This document shows, piece by piece, positions 32,986 through 41,126 of a DNA stretch of 64,000 bases. The notes under the pieces are model-generated. The model did no database searches. It worked only from the letters and a program-made list of their open reading frames with translations, and was not told the origin of the DNA. The DNA comes from Chitinophaga lutea (GTDB lineage Bacteria; Bacteroidota; Bacteroidia; Chitinophagales; Chitinophagaceae), in the NCBI RefSeq assembly GCF_003813775.1, contig NZ_RPDH01000001.1, forward strand, positions 2,232,001 to 2,296,000, given 5' to 3'. Both the position numbers and the translations under genes were made by a program. Numbering within the stretch: position 1 is the first letter of the stretch; each line of letters begins with the position of its first letter.

Positions 32986-33426
32986 ATGTACAAGTACTTA
33001 TTCCTGGCGTCCGCCGCTTTTGTGATGGCCTGCCAGGGCAGCAACACCCAAAACAATGCGGACACCGCCACGGAAAAAATCCATGAAGGGGTAGACCAGG
33101 TGAAAGAAGGCGTGGAAATGAAAGCGGATACGGCCGGCGCGTACCTGAAAGAACAAAAGGATAAAGCGGCCGCCAGCATCGAAGAAAAAATGAAAGAGCT
33201 GGATCAGAAAATCGAAGAACTGAAAAAAGACGGCAGCAAAAAAAGCGAACAGGCCAGGAAAGACCTGCAGGAAGTGCGCGACGACCTGGCTAAAAGCCTG
33301 GAGGACGTAAAGAACAGCACTGCGGAAGCATGGGATAAAACCAAGGAAGACGTGAACAAGTCGCTGAAGAAAGCCGACGACGAATGGCAGGAGTTCAAGC
33401 GAGATTTCAAGGAACTGTTCCGCTAA
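32986..33426 (+). CDS. Coiled-coil lipoprotein
   Basis: The 146-residue product has a lipobox (FVMACQG, Cys16) followed by an almost wholly charged helix. It contains long heptad-like runs (KMKELDQKIEELKKDG, then SEQARKDLQEVRDDLAKS) and a basic-acidic C-terminus. It resembles YtxH-like or apolipoprotein-like envelope helices that lie along the membrane or cell wall. No enzymatic motif is seen. Confidence 0.78.
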   Translation: MYKYLFLASAAFVMACQGSNTQNNADTATEKIHEGVDQVKEGVEMKADTAGAYLKEQKDKAAASIEEKMKELDQKIEELKKDGSKKSEQARKDLQEVRDDLAKSLEDVKNSTAEAWDKTKEDVNKSLKKADDEWQEFKRDFKELFR

Positions 33427-33457
33427 AAGAGATATATCTGGCAAGCAAATAAAAAAA

Positions 33458-33482
33458 GGGGCTCAGCGTGATGCGGAGCCCC
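33458..33482. terminator. Bidirectional terminator between lipoprotein operon and Gfo/Idh gene
   Basis: The stem GGGGCTC/GAGCCCC (33458-33464 with 33476-33482) has an A tract before and a T-rich tail after. The two flanking genes are convergent. Confidence 0.8.
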
Positions 33483-33502
33483 TTTCTCTTTGCGGTTATA
33501 CC

Positions 33503-34945
33503 TTACGCGCCGAGGGTAAACCCGTCGCGGTAGTTGCGTTTTACGAACTGGTTGGCATCCTCGAAGTTGGTGATCTTCATGTTCGGGCCGTCCCAGAGCA
33601 GTTTGATGTAGCGGCCGGGGTAATCGAAACCGTTGCCGCTGGCTTTGGGCTTGCGCACATCGTAGCTGCGGATGGCCAGGTTGCCCATCAGGATGGTTTC
33701 CGTTAAAGGGCCGGCAATCTCGAAAGGAGCGCTCAGTTCTTTTTTACCGTAACCGGCGATGCAGGCGTTCACCCACTGCACGTAGTGGCCTTCCGGCACA
33801 CGGGCGATGGTTTTGGCCACGTTCACTTCCTTGTTGCGGGAAGAAGGCAGCAGGGAGGGGTACATACCGTAGGTACCGCACATCATTTTGCCTTTGGTGC
33901 CGATGAAGATGGCGCCGTTGCCGCCGTCGCCCATTCTTTCGTTGGGACCCAGCTCTTCGGGGCGCGCAGGCTGGATACCGCCGTCCATCCAGTGGAGCTT
34001 GATATCGCCGCTTTTGCCCTGGAAGTTCATGATCACATGGGAAGAGGGGGGACAGCTGTCCGGGAAATAACCTTGTTTGAATTCGTCGACATACACGCTG
34101 CCCACGCTGGCTTCCGCGGAAGTGGGGTAGCCCAGGCCGAGCACCCTGAAGGGCGGTTCCACGATGTGGCAGCCCATGTCGCCGAGGGCGCCGGTACCGT
34201 AATCCCACCATCCGCGCCAGTTAAAGGGCACGAGTTTGTTGACGTAGTCTTTTTGCGGGGCGGTGCCCAGCCAGAGGTTCCAGTCTAGGTCTTTCGGCAC
34301 TTCGGCTTTTTCCGTAGGCCAGGGAATACCCTGCGGCCATACAGGGCGGTTGGTCCAGCAATACACGGTGTGCACATCGCCGATCAGGCCGGCGTTGTAC
34401 CACTCCATGAGCTGGCGCACGCCGTCGCCGGATGCGCCCTGGTTACCCATCTGGGTTACCACTTTGTATTTTTTCGCAGCTTCGGTGAGCTTGCGCGCTT
34501 CGTAAATATCGTGGGTGAGGGGTTTCTGAACATACACGTGTTTGCCCAGCTGCATGGCCGCCATGGCCTGCACGGCGTGGTTATGATCCGGGGTGGATAC
34601 GGACACGGCATCGATGTTCTTATGCTCCTTGTCCAGCATTTCACGGTAGTCTTTATAATACTTCGCTTTCGGGAAACGTTTCACCGAATTGGCGGCACGG
34701 CTGTCGTGCACATCACATAATACAACGATATCGGCCGGACCTTTGGCAAACTCCGCAATATCGCTTTCACCTTTACCGCCAACCCCGATGCCGGCTACTC
34801 TTAATCTGTCGCTGGGCGCTGTATAGCCCTTACCTCCTAAAACGTGACGTGGAACGATCATAAAACCGGCAGCAGCAGTAGCGCCTGTTGTTAGAAATGA
34901 TCTACGAGAAATCTGGTTTCCTTTGTTATTGTTTTCCTGAACCAT
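33503..34945 (-). CDS. Second Tat-exported Gfo/Idh/MocA family oxidoreductase
   Basis: The 480-residue protein has a twin-arginine signal (SRRSFLTTG at 13-21). The Rossmann entry is RVAGIGVGGKGESD, with VSVSTPDHNHAVQA and a VQKPL motif where most family members have EKP. The catalytic Lys is kept. The C-terminal domain has the DMGCHIVEPPFRVLGL stretch found in exported Bacteroidota and Planctomycetes members. The substrate is probably a sugar or keto-sugar. It is divergent from the POT carrier. The first exported Gfo/Idh, 25.8-27.1 kb, is only distantly similar. Confidence 0.9.
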   Translation of the reverse strand: MVQENNNKGNQISRRSFLTTGATAAAGFMIVPRHVLGGKGYTAPSDRLRVAGIGVGGKGESDIAEFAKGPADIVVLCDVHDSRAANSVKRFPKAKYYKDYREMLDKEHKNIDAVSVSTPDHNHAVQAMAAMQLGKHVYVQKPLTHDIYEARKLTEAAKKYKVVTQMGNQGASGDGVRQLMEWYNAGLIGDVHTVYCWTNRPVWPQGIPWPTEKAEVPKDLDWNLWLGTAPQKDYVNKLVPFNWRGWWDYGTGALGDMGCHIVEPPFRVLGLGYPTSAEASVGSVYVDEFKQGYFPDSCPPSSHVIMNFQGKSGDIKLHWMDGGIQPARPEELGPNERMGDGGNGAIFIGTKGKMMCGTYGMYPSLLPSSRNKEVNVAKTIARVPEGHYVQWVNACIAGYGKKELSAPFEIAGPLTETILMGNLAIRSYDVRKPKASGNGFDYPGRYIKLLWDGPNMKITNFEDANQFVKRNYRDGFTLGA

Positions 34946-35133
34946 GATTTGATAAATTTTCGTTCAATATAATAGAAAATTTTTAGCGTTTCTAATATTA
35001 TAGATGAGCGGCTGCCGTGCTAAATCGATTTTACACCCGGTCGGGGGAGAAAGCCGCGCCGGTGGGACATACAAGTTAAGAATTTGCCCCGTTAAGCGAT
35101 TATTAAATTTGGGGGCATTTGCCGTTTTGTTGT

Positions 35134-35141
35134 TATTTTTA
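35134..35141 (+). promoter_or_regulatory. Possible promoter (TTTG-22-TATTTTTA) of the POT carrier
   Basis: TTTG at 35108-35111 and TATTTTTA at 35134-35141 are 22 nt apart, within the usual range. The -7 box deviates in its last base. The start codon is at 35167. Confidence 0.35.
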
Positions 35142-35166
35142 GCGGCACCAAACAACAACTTACAAC

Positions 35167-36807
35167 ATGTCTGACCGCAAACATCCGGCCGCGTTGCCGT
35201 TTTTATTTTTTTCTGAAATGTGGGAGCGCTTCGGTTTTTACCTGCTGCTGGCCATCCTGCAGCTGTACCTCACCGACGCTGAAAGCGGCGGCTGGGCAAT
35301 GGACCGGAAAATGGCGGTAGATATCTTCGGTACCTTTATCGCATTCGTATACCTTACCCCCTTTGTGGGGGGCCTGCTGGCGGACCGGAAGGTGGGCTAC
35401 ACCAAATCCATCATCATCGGGGGCATCCTCATGGGCATCGGCTACATGGGCCTGGCCGTGAAAGACCTCACCGTCTTTTACCTGTCGCTCGCGCTCATCT
35501 GCGTGGGCAACGGCTTCTTCAAACCGAACATTTCCACCCTGCTCGGGAACGTGTATAACGATCCGAAGTATAAAGACCGCAAAGATGTGGGCTACAACAT
35601 CTTTTACATGGGCATCAACATCGGGGCGTTCATCTGCACCTTTTTCGCCGCCTATCTCCGCAACAGCATCAGCTGGGGCGCCGCCTTCATCGCCGCGGGC
35701 ATCGGCATGTTCCTCGGCGTGATCATTTTCGTGGTGGGCCTCAAACATTATAAACACGCGGATGTGCGCAAACCGGAACAGCCGGGCGACATGCCGCTGA
35801 AGAGCATCTTCGCCCAGGTATTTATCCCCGTGCTCGTCGTAGGGTACATCGGCTGGGTGATACCGGGTAATATTTTCGGATCCGATTCCACCGACGCCTT
35901 CATTTTCGCCTGCCTTCCGATCATCTACTTTTTCGCCAACCTGCTGCGTAAGGCCGCCGGTGCCGAAAAGAACCAGGTGAAGGCGCTGCTGGCCGTATTT
36001 GCCGTGTCCATCATGTTCTGGGCCGTGTTCAAACAGAATGGTACCGCGCTCACTACCTGGGCGCAGTTCTATACCGACCGCGAAATGCCCGCCGTCATCG
36101 AAGCGCCGGCCAAAAGCCTGTACCTCGCCGAAACGGTGACCAATAAAACGGACTCCGTGGTGCAATACGACGATGAGTTCCGTGTGGTAAAAAACGACAA
36201 AGGGCAACCGGTGAAAGAGCTGGGCAAAAACATCTACCTGCGAAATGTAGCGCCTGAAAAGATGCCGGCCGAAGGCGCCAGCATCAGCCTCATCAATACG
36301 GAACAATTCCAGTCGGTGAACCCCTTCTTCGTGATCGTACTGACGCCGCTGATCGTGGGCTTTTTCGCCCTGCTGCGCCGCCGCGGGAAAGAACCGACCA
36401 CACCCACCAAAATCGCGTGGGGCCTGCTCATCTCTTCTTTTTCCACTTTCATGATGGTGGCCGCCGTGTATTTCTGCAACAACGGCGAAGTGAAAGCGTC
36501 GCTCTGGTGGCTGTTCGGCTGCTATGGCGTGATTACGGTCGGGGAGCTGCTGCTGAGCCCGATGGGCCTTTCGCTCGTGTCCAAACTCAGCCCGCCGCGC
36601 CTCACTTCCCTGATGATGGGCGGCTGGTTCCTCGCCACTTCCATGGGCAACAAACTCTCCGGGGTGCTGGCGGCCATGTGGGATACGTACGACAATAAAA
36701 TGAATTATTTCCTCGTGAACTTTGCCATGCTCGGATTCGCTGCGGGGCTCATTTTTGTGATGCTGCGATGGCTGAACCGGATATTCAGGGAACATACCAA
36801 AGCATAA
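35167..36807 (+). CDS. POT/PTR family proton-coupled peptide transporter
   Basis: This 546-residue MFS protein imports di- and tripeptides with protons. It has the helix 1 motif SEMWERFGFYLLL (the ExxER proton-coupling site), GGLLADRKVGYTKSI between helices 2 and 3, and GVITVGELLLSPMGLSLVSKLSP in the second half. A long soluble insertion sits between the two helix bundles at about residues 300-380. The neighbouring S46 peptidase could supply dipeptides to it. It ends at a strong terminator (36886-36914). Confidence 0.95.
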   Translation: MSDRKHPAALPFLFFSEMWERFGFYLLLAILQLYLTDAESGGWAMDRKMAVDIFGTFIAFVYLTPFVGGLLADRKVGYTKSIIIGGILMGIGYMGLAVKDLTVFYLSLALICVGNGFFKPNISTLLGNVYNDPKYKDRKDVGYNIFYMGINIGAFICTFFAAYLRNSISWGAAFIAAGIGMFLGVIIFVVGLKHYKHADVRKPEQPGDMPLKSIFAQVFIPVLVVGYIGWVIPGNIFGSDSTDAFIFACLPIIYFFANLLRKAAGAEKNQVKALLAVFAVSIMFWAVFKQNGTALTTWAQFYTDREMPAVIEAPAKSLYLAETVTNKTDSVVQYDDEFRVVKNDKGQPVKELGKNIYLRNVAPEKMPAEGASISLINTEQFQSVNPFFVIVLTPLIVGFFALLRRRGKEPTTPTKIAWGLLISSFSTFMMVAAVYFCNNGEVKASLWWLFGCYGVITVGELLLSPMGLSLVSKLSPPRLTSLMMGGWFLATSMGNKLSGVLAAMWDTYDNKMNYFLVNFAMLGFAAGLIFVMLRWLNRIFREHTKA

Positions 36808-36885
36808 GCATGGCTATATGAAAAATATAAGCGGGCAGAGAGTCGCTAAATGACTACCTGTTCCCATCAGGTAACCGGATAAAAA

Positions 36886-36917
36886 GGGGCTGTATCAGAG
36901 TGTGATACAGCCCCTTT
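36886..36917 (+). terminator. Terminator of the POT carrier gene
   Basis: A perfect 12-bp stem GGGGCTGTATCA/TGATACAGCCCC (36886-36897 with 36903-36914) is followed by TTT. Confidence 0.85.
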
Positions 36918-37056
36918 CCTTTGCAACCTGCGCTTATATGACTATTCCGCGGAATGATCAGGGAACATTGCCAGGCGGTTTACGGAGATATTATTGAACC
37001 CGGTTCGCACGTGCAACGGGGTTACCCGAAAATATGAATGTGACGGGCGGGCATAA
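36918..37056. other. Spacer between two terminators, no gene seen
   Basis: The full non-coding interval is 36808-37107. Apart from the two terminators, nothing structured or coding was recognised. Confidence 0.45.
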
Positions 37057-37090
37057 GAAAGGGCTGCCGTGTTTGCGTAGCAGTCCTTTC
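37057..37090 (-). terminator. Probable terminator of the GMC/subunit 3 operon
   Basis: The stem GAAAGGGCTGC/GCAGTCCTTTC (37057-37067 with 37080-37090, one mismatch) has a short T-rich tail on the minus strand. It lies just past the subunit 3 stop. Confidence 0.65.
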
Positions 37091-37107
37091 ATGTATAAAA
37101 ATTGCGT

Positions 37108-37794
37108 TTAATCGTTCCAGGTCATGACCTTCCCCCTGTCGTCGGGCTTGACGCTTTCGGCCAGGGTTCTTTCGTCATAGGCGAGGTTGTATTTTTTCAG
37201 CACATCGGCCGGCACGCCGTCCCATACGTTGGGTTTGTTGCCCTGGTAATCCAGGTCCTTGAGCCCCATTTCGCTGGTGAAAAAGCCGGTAGCGGTGAGG
37301 TTGCGCAGGGTGCTGAAGAACGTGGCGCCCTGGCTGAGCTCCGGTGCGGCGGTGGAAGGGTATGCGATCTGATCCACCACGGCCAGCTGCTCTTTCGGCG
37401 AAAGGTCCGTGAACGTTTTGTCGTACGTTTTCAGGCAATGCACATCGAGCCAGCGCAGGCCACCCCGCATGGGCACCTGGTAACGCGGTATGTCTTTGAC
37501 GATAAATTCGATGAACTCGGGCACCTTGGCGTCGCTGGCGCTGCCGGAGCGGTCGTCTTTCGGAATGATGATATCGGCCAGCACGGTAATGGTTTTCATT
37601 TCCGCGGCGGTGAAAAACGTTTCTTTAGCCAGCGTTTCGTCGCGCTCCACTTCGTCGGGCGTGCGGCCGTAGGTTTTAAATACGCCGGCGCCTGTTTTGG
37701 CGGTTTCGCCCGGCTTGGTTTCGCAGGCGCTCAATATTACGCCTGAAGAAAGGGAGCCTATTACCAGGGCTTTGAGTGATTCTCTTCTATCCAT
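37108..37794 (-). CDS. Gluconate 2-dehydrogenase subunit 3 family protein
   Basis: This 228-residue protein has a twin-arginine motif directly at the N-terminus (MDRRESLKAL) and a lipobox ending LSACETK. It should therefore be exported folded and anchored by lipid. The family domain covers about residues 50-200 (FFTAAEMKTITVLADIIIPKD). In FAD-dependent sugar dehydrogenases this small subunit is the hitchhiker that carries the catalytic GMC subunit through the Tat pore. Its gene follows the GMC gene by 5 nt. Confidence 0.9.
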   Translation of the reverse strand: MDRRESLKALVIGSLSSGVILSACETKPGETAKTGAGVFKTYGRTPDEVERDETLAKETFFTAAEMKTITVLADIIIPKDDRSGSASDAKVPEFIEFIVKDIPRYQVPMRGGLRWLDVHCLKTYDKTFTDLSPKEQLAVVDQIAYPSTAAPELSQGATFFSTLRNLTATGFFTSEMGLKDLDYQGNKPNVWDGVPADVLKKYNLAYDERTLAESVKPDDRGKVMTWND

Positions 37795-37799
37795 GATAA

Positions 37800-39533
37800 T
37801 CAGAGGTTTTGTTTTTTTAATTCATCCACGATGTATTCGGACGCGCGAAGCGACAGGGCCAGTATCGTCCAGGTAGGGTTTTTATCGGCCTGCGACACGA
37901 AGGGGCCGCCGTCTACCACGAACACGTTTTTAACATCGTGCGCCTGGTTGAACTTGTTCACCACCGACCGTTTGGGATCGTTGCCCATGCGGGTGGTGCC
38001 CACTTCGTGGATGATGCGGCCGGGATTTTCGAGGCCGTGCATCACCTCTTCCCCGGGCCGGGGATTCAGGGGAATGCCGCCCATTTCATGGATGATCTGT
38101 TCAAAAGTATCCTGCATGTGTTTGGCCTGTTTGATTTCGTGCTCGCTCCAGGTATAGTGGAAGCGCAGCACGGGAATGCCGAACTTATCAACCACATTGG
38201 GATCGATTTCGCAGTAGTTGTCTGCCCGCGCGATGGCTTCGCCACGGCCCGCAAACCCAACGGTGGCGCCGTAATAGCGGCGGTAGTCGTTTTTCAGGGA
38301 TGGGCCGTAACCACCGGCTGCTTTGCCCGCCCGCCCGGGGTCTTTGGCCTGCACGCCTTCGAGGTTGAACCCGAACCCATACGACGGCATGTTCATGCCG
38401 CCGCCGAATTCGATGTGATAACCGCGGGCGAAGTCGAGTTTTTTATTGTCGAGCCACCAGGGAATGTACATGTGCATGCCGCCCACCCCGTCTTCGTTAT
38501 ACCGCTGGCGGTCCATCAGCGCGGGAACGAATGCGCTCCTGGACGAGCCGGTGGAATCGTGCAGGTATTTGCCGACCACGCCGCTGGAATTGGCGAGGCC
38601 GTCTTTATGCGCTGCGGATTTTGAATTGAGCAGAAGCCTGGCCGATTCGCAGGCGCTGGCGGCCAGCACCACCACGCGTGCGTTGAGCTGGTATTCCTGG
38701 AGGTCGTTTTTATCTACGTAGGAAACGCCGGTGGCTTTCCCTGTTTTGTCTGTGAGCACTTCCCGGACCATGGCGCCGGTGTAGAGGTCTACATTCCCGC
38801 TTTTCATGGCCGGTTTGATGAGCACGGTGGAGGAGGAGAAGTCGGCATGCACGGTACAGCCCCTGCTGCACTGGCTGCAGAAAAAGCAGGCGCCGCGGTC
38901 TTTATTCACCGTGCGGGTGAGAATAGACAGGCGCGACGGAATCACGGGAATGCCCAGTTTGGTGCCGGCCTGTTTGATCATCAGTTCGTGCAGGCGCGGT
39001 TTCGGAGGAGGCAGGAAATACCCGTCCGGCTCGTTGTAGATGCCTTCTTTGGAGCCGAATACACCGATCATTTTATCCACACGGTCGTAAAACGGTTTCA
39101 CGTCGTCGTAGCCGATGGGCCAGTCGTCGCCGTGCCCGTCGAGGCTGTAATGTTTAAAATCGTTGGGGCCGAATCGCAGGGAGATGCGCCCCCAGTGGTT
39201 GGTGCGGCCTCCCACCATGCGGGAGCGGAACCAGTCGAATTGTGTGCCGTTCTTTTTCGTGTAAGGTTCTCCGTTAATTTCCCACCCTCCATAAGCCGCG
39301 TCGAAATCTCCGAACGGCCGGGTGGTGTTGGCGCCGCGGCGGGGAGATTCGTAGGGCCATTTCAGCTGGGTCTGCTGTGCGGGGTCGGCCGGGTCGTATT
39401 TGGGGCCGGCTTCGAGCACGGCTACCTTCAAGCCTGCCTCGGCCAGTACTTTGGCCGCCATTCCCCCGCCGGCGCCGGATCCTACAATGCATACATCGTA
39501 CGCCTTCGCCTGTTTTTTGATCTCAAATGCCAT
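37800..39533 (-). CDS. GMC family FAD-dependent oxidoreductase (sugar/alcohol dehydrogenase)
   Basis: The 577-residue catalytic subunit has the FAD-binding start CIVGSGAGGGMAAKVLAEAG. GMC C-terminal features are EVGTTRMGNDP and VFVVDGGPFVSQADKNPTW, with the catalytic His in that region. A cysteine cluster CFFCSQCSRGC (C-x2-C-x2-C-x3-C) suggests an iron-sulfur centre, as in the alpha subunit of FAD glucose dehydrogenase. It has no signal peptide, so export would depend on the Tat-borne partner encoded next. The substrate is likely a sugar such as glucose or gluconate. No cytochrome subunit gene is adjacent. Confidence 0.92.
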   Translation of the reverse strand: MAFEIKKQAKAYDVCIVGSGAGGGMAAKVLAEAGLKVAVLEAGPKYDPADPAQQTQLKWPYESPRRGANTTRPFGDFDAAYGGWEINGEPYTKKNGTQFDWFRSRMVGGRTNHWGRISLRFGPNDFKHYSLDGHGDDWPIGYDDVKPFYDRVDKMIGVFGSKEGIYNEPDGYFLPPPKPRLHELMIKQAGTKLGIPVIPSRLSILTRTVNKDRGACFFCSQCSRGCTVHADFSSSTVLIKPAMKSGNVDLYTGAMVREVLTDKTGKATGVSYVDKNDLQEYQLNARVVVLAASACESARLLLNSKSAAHKDGLANSSGVVGKYLHDSTGSSRSAFVPALMDRQRYNEDGVGGMHMYIPWWLDNKKLDFARGYHIEFGGGMNMPSYGFGFNLEGVQAKDPGRAGKAAGGYGPSLKNDYRRYYGATVGFAGRGEAIARADNYCEIDPNVVDKFGIPVLRFHYTWSEHEIKQAKHMQDTFEQIIHEMGGIPLNPRPGEEVMHGLENPGRIIHEVGTTRMGNDPKRSVVNKFNQAHDVKNVFVVDGGPFVSQADKNPTWTILALSLRASEYIVDELKKQNL

Positions 39534-39636
39534 GTGAAACGTGGATTTTTTAGTAAAAGATTTGACCTGTGCGTATTTAAATCTATAAATTAAATGCGGA
39601 AAATGAAAGGTGTTTTTTACTTTCGGTACGTATTCT

Positions 39637-41121
39637 ATGACAACTAACGCACCTTATATCCTCGGAGTAGACATTGGCACGGGCAGTGCCAAGAGCGTGG
39701 CGGTAACGCCGGCGGGCCATATCACCGCCGCCCACAGGCAAACATACCCAACCCAGCATCCGCAACCCGGTTACAGTGAACAGGACCCGGAACAGATCAT
39801 CGCCGCCATCATCATCACCATCCGCAAAACGGTGGAAGAAATGAACGCCGCACCGGCAGCCATTTCCCTCAGCTGCGCCATGCACAGCCTGATGGCCGTA
39901 GACGGGAACGGAACGCCATTGACGCCGCTGATGACCTGGGCCGACAACCGCAGCGAGGCTTTCGCCGCCGCCCTTAAAAACTCACCGGCCGGGAAACAGA
40001 TCTATGCCGCCACCGGTACGCCGGTGCACCCGATGTCGCCGCTTTGCAAAGTGCAATGGCTGCGGGAGCATGAGCCCGAAGTGTTTAAAAAGGCAGCCTG
40101 TTTTATCGGCATCAAGGAATTGTTCCTGTTCCGGTGTTTTCATGAATTCATCATCGATCACTCTCTCGCTTCCGCCACGGGTATGTTCGACATCCGGCAG
40201 CTCGACTGGCACGCCGCCGCACTCGACGTGGCCGGCATCACGGACGACCGCCTGCCTATTCCCGTGGAAACGACGCGGTTGCTGATAGGCATGGATGAAG
40301 CGATGGCGGAGGCTATGGGTGTGCCGCCAGATACCCTCATCATGGCCGGCAGCAGCGATGGTTGCCTGGCGCAACTGGGGAGCGGTGCGGTAGAGCCGGG
40401 CCATGCTGCGCTTACCATCGGCACCAGCGGCGCCATCAGGATGATGACGCGGCAGCCGGCCGAAGATCCGCAAAGCCGCCTGTTTTCATATGCGCTCACG
40501 CCAGAACATTATGTTTGCGGCGGCGCCATCAATAACGGCGGCGGTGCGCTGCAGTGGTTTTCCAAAGCATTCCTCCCATGGTCCGATTATAATAATTTTC
40601 TCAAAACCGCTTTCACGGCGCCGCCAGGCGCAGAAGGCCTGTTGTGCCTGCCATACCTGCTGGGCGAAAGAGCGCCCGTGTGGGACAGTGAGGCGCGCGG
40701 CGCCTACATCGGCATCGGGCAGCAGCATACGTCCGCGCATTTTCAGCGCGCGTTGATAGAAGGCATCTGTTTTGGTTTGTACAGTGTGGCCGAAGCCCTC
40801 GAAAGTGTGGTGACGCCGGTGAAAGAAGTGACGGTGAGCGGCGGGTTCACCGCTTCTCCGCTCTGGATACAGTTGCTGGCCGACATTTTCCAGAAACCCA
40901 TGCTGCTGCACCAGGAAGAAGACGCGTCCGCTCTCGGGGCCGCGATGCTGGCCTGGCATGCGCTGGGTAAAACGGATGCATGGCGGTTCAACCCGGTAGG
41001 CACGGCGCGCGTGTTTGAGCCGGAGAATACGCACCGGAGCTTATATATGCGTAACTACAAAGCCTACAGTCTTTTGTATCACCAGCTGAAAGATGTGATG
41101 GAGGTGTTGAAGGGCGCCTAA
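39637..41121 (+). CDS. Gluconokinase (FGGY family)
   Basis: The 494-residue protein is a FGGY carbohydrate kinase: the ATP/substrate entry ILGVDIGTGSAKSVAV, TIGTSGAIRMMT, CGGAINNGGGALQW, LLGERAPVWDSEARG and VSGGFTASPLW. Best relatives are gluconate kinases of the GntK/XylB branch, which make 6-phosphogluconate from gluconate in the cytoplasm. The divergent GMC/subunit 3 operon, 103 bp away, fits a pathway that oxidises a sugar outside and phosphorylates the acid inside. The ATG at 39637 removes a nine-residue unconserved extension. Confidence 0.88.
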   Translation: MTTNAPYILGVDIGTGSAKSVAVTPAGHITAAHRQTYPTQHPQPGYSEQDPEQIIAAIIITIRKTVEEMNAAPAAISLSCAMHSLMAVDGNGTPLTPLMTWADNRSEAFAAALKNSPAGKQIYAATGTPVHPMSPLCKVQWLREHEPEVFKKAACFIGIKELFLFRCFHEFIIDHSLASATGMFDIRQLDWHAAALDVAGITDDRLPIPVETTRLLIGMDEAMAEAMGVPPDTLIMAGSSDGCLAQLGSGAVEPGHAALTIGTSGAIRMMTRQPAEDPQSRLFSYALTPEHYVCGGAINNGGGALQWFSKAFLPWSDYNNFLKTAFTAPPGAEGLLCLPYLLGERAPVWDSEARGAYIGIGQQHTSAHFQRALIEGICFGLYSVAEALESVVTPVKEVTVSGGFTASPLWIQLLADIFQKPMLLHQEEDASALGAAMLAWHALGKTDAWRFNPVGTARVFEPENTHRSLYMRNYKAYSLLYHQLKDVMEVLKGA

Positions 41122-41126
41122 CAATC

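Noticed and set aside
35203..36795. Long minus-strand open frame (530 codons) opposite the POT carrier
   Set aside because: The plus strand encodes a full POT transporter. The opposite frame is charged and repetitive in the way antisense of membrane proteins usually is.
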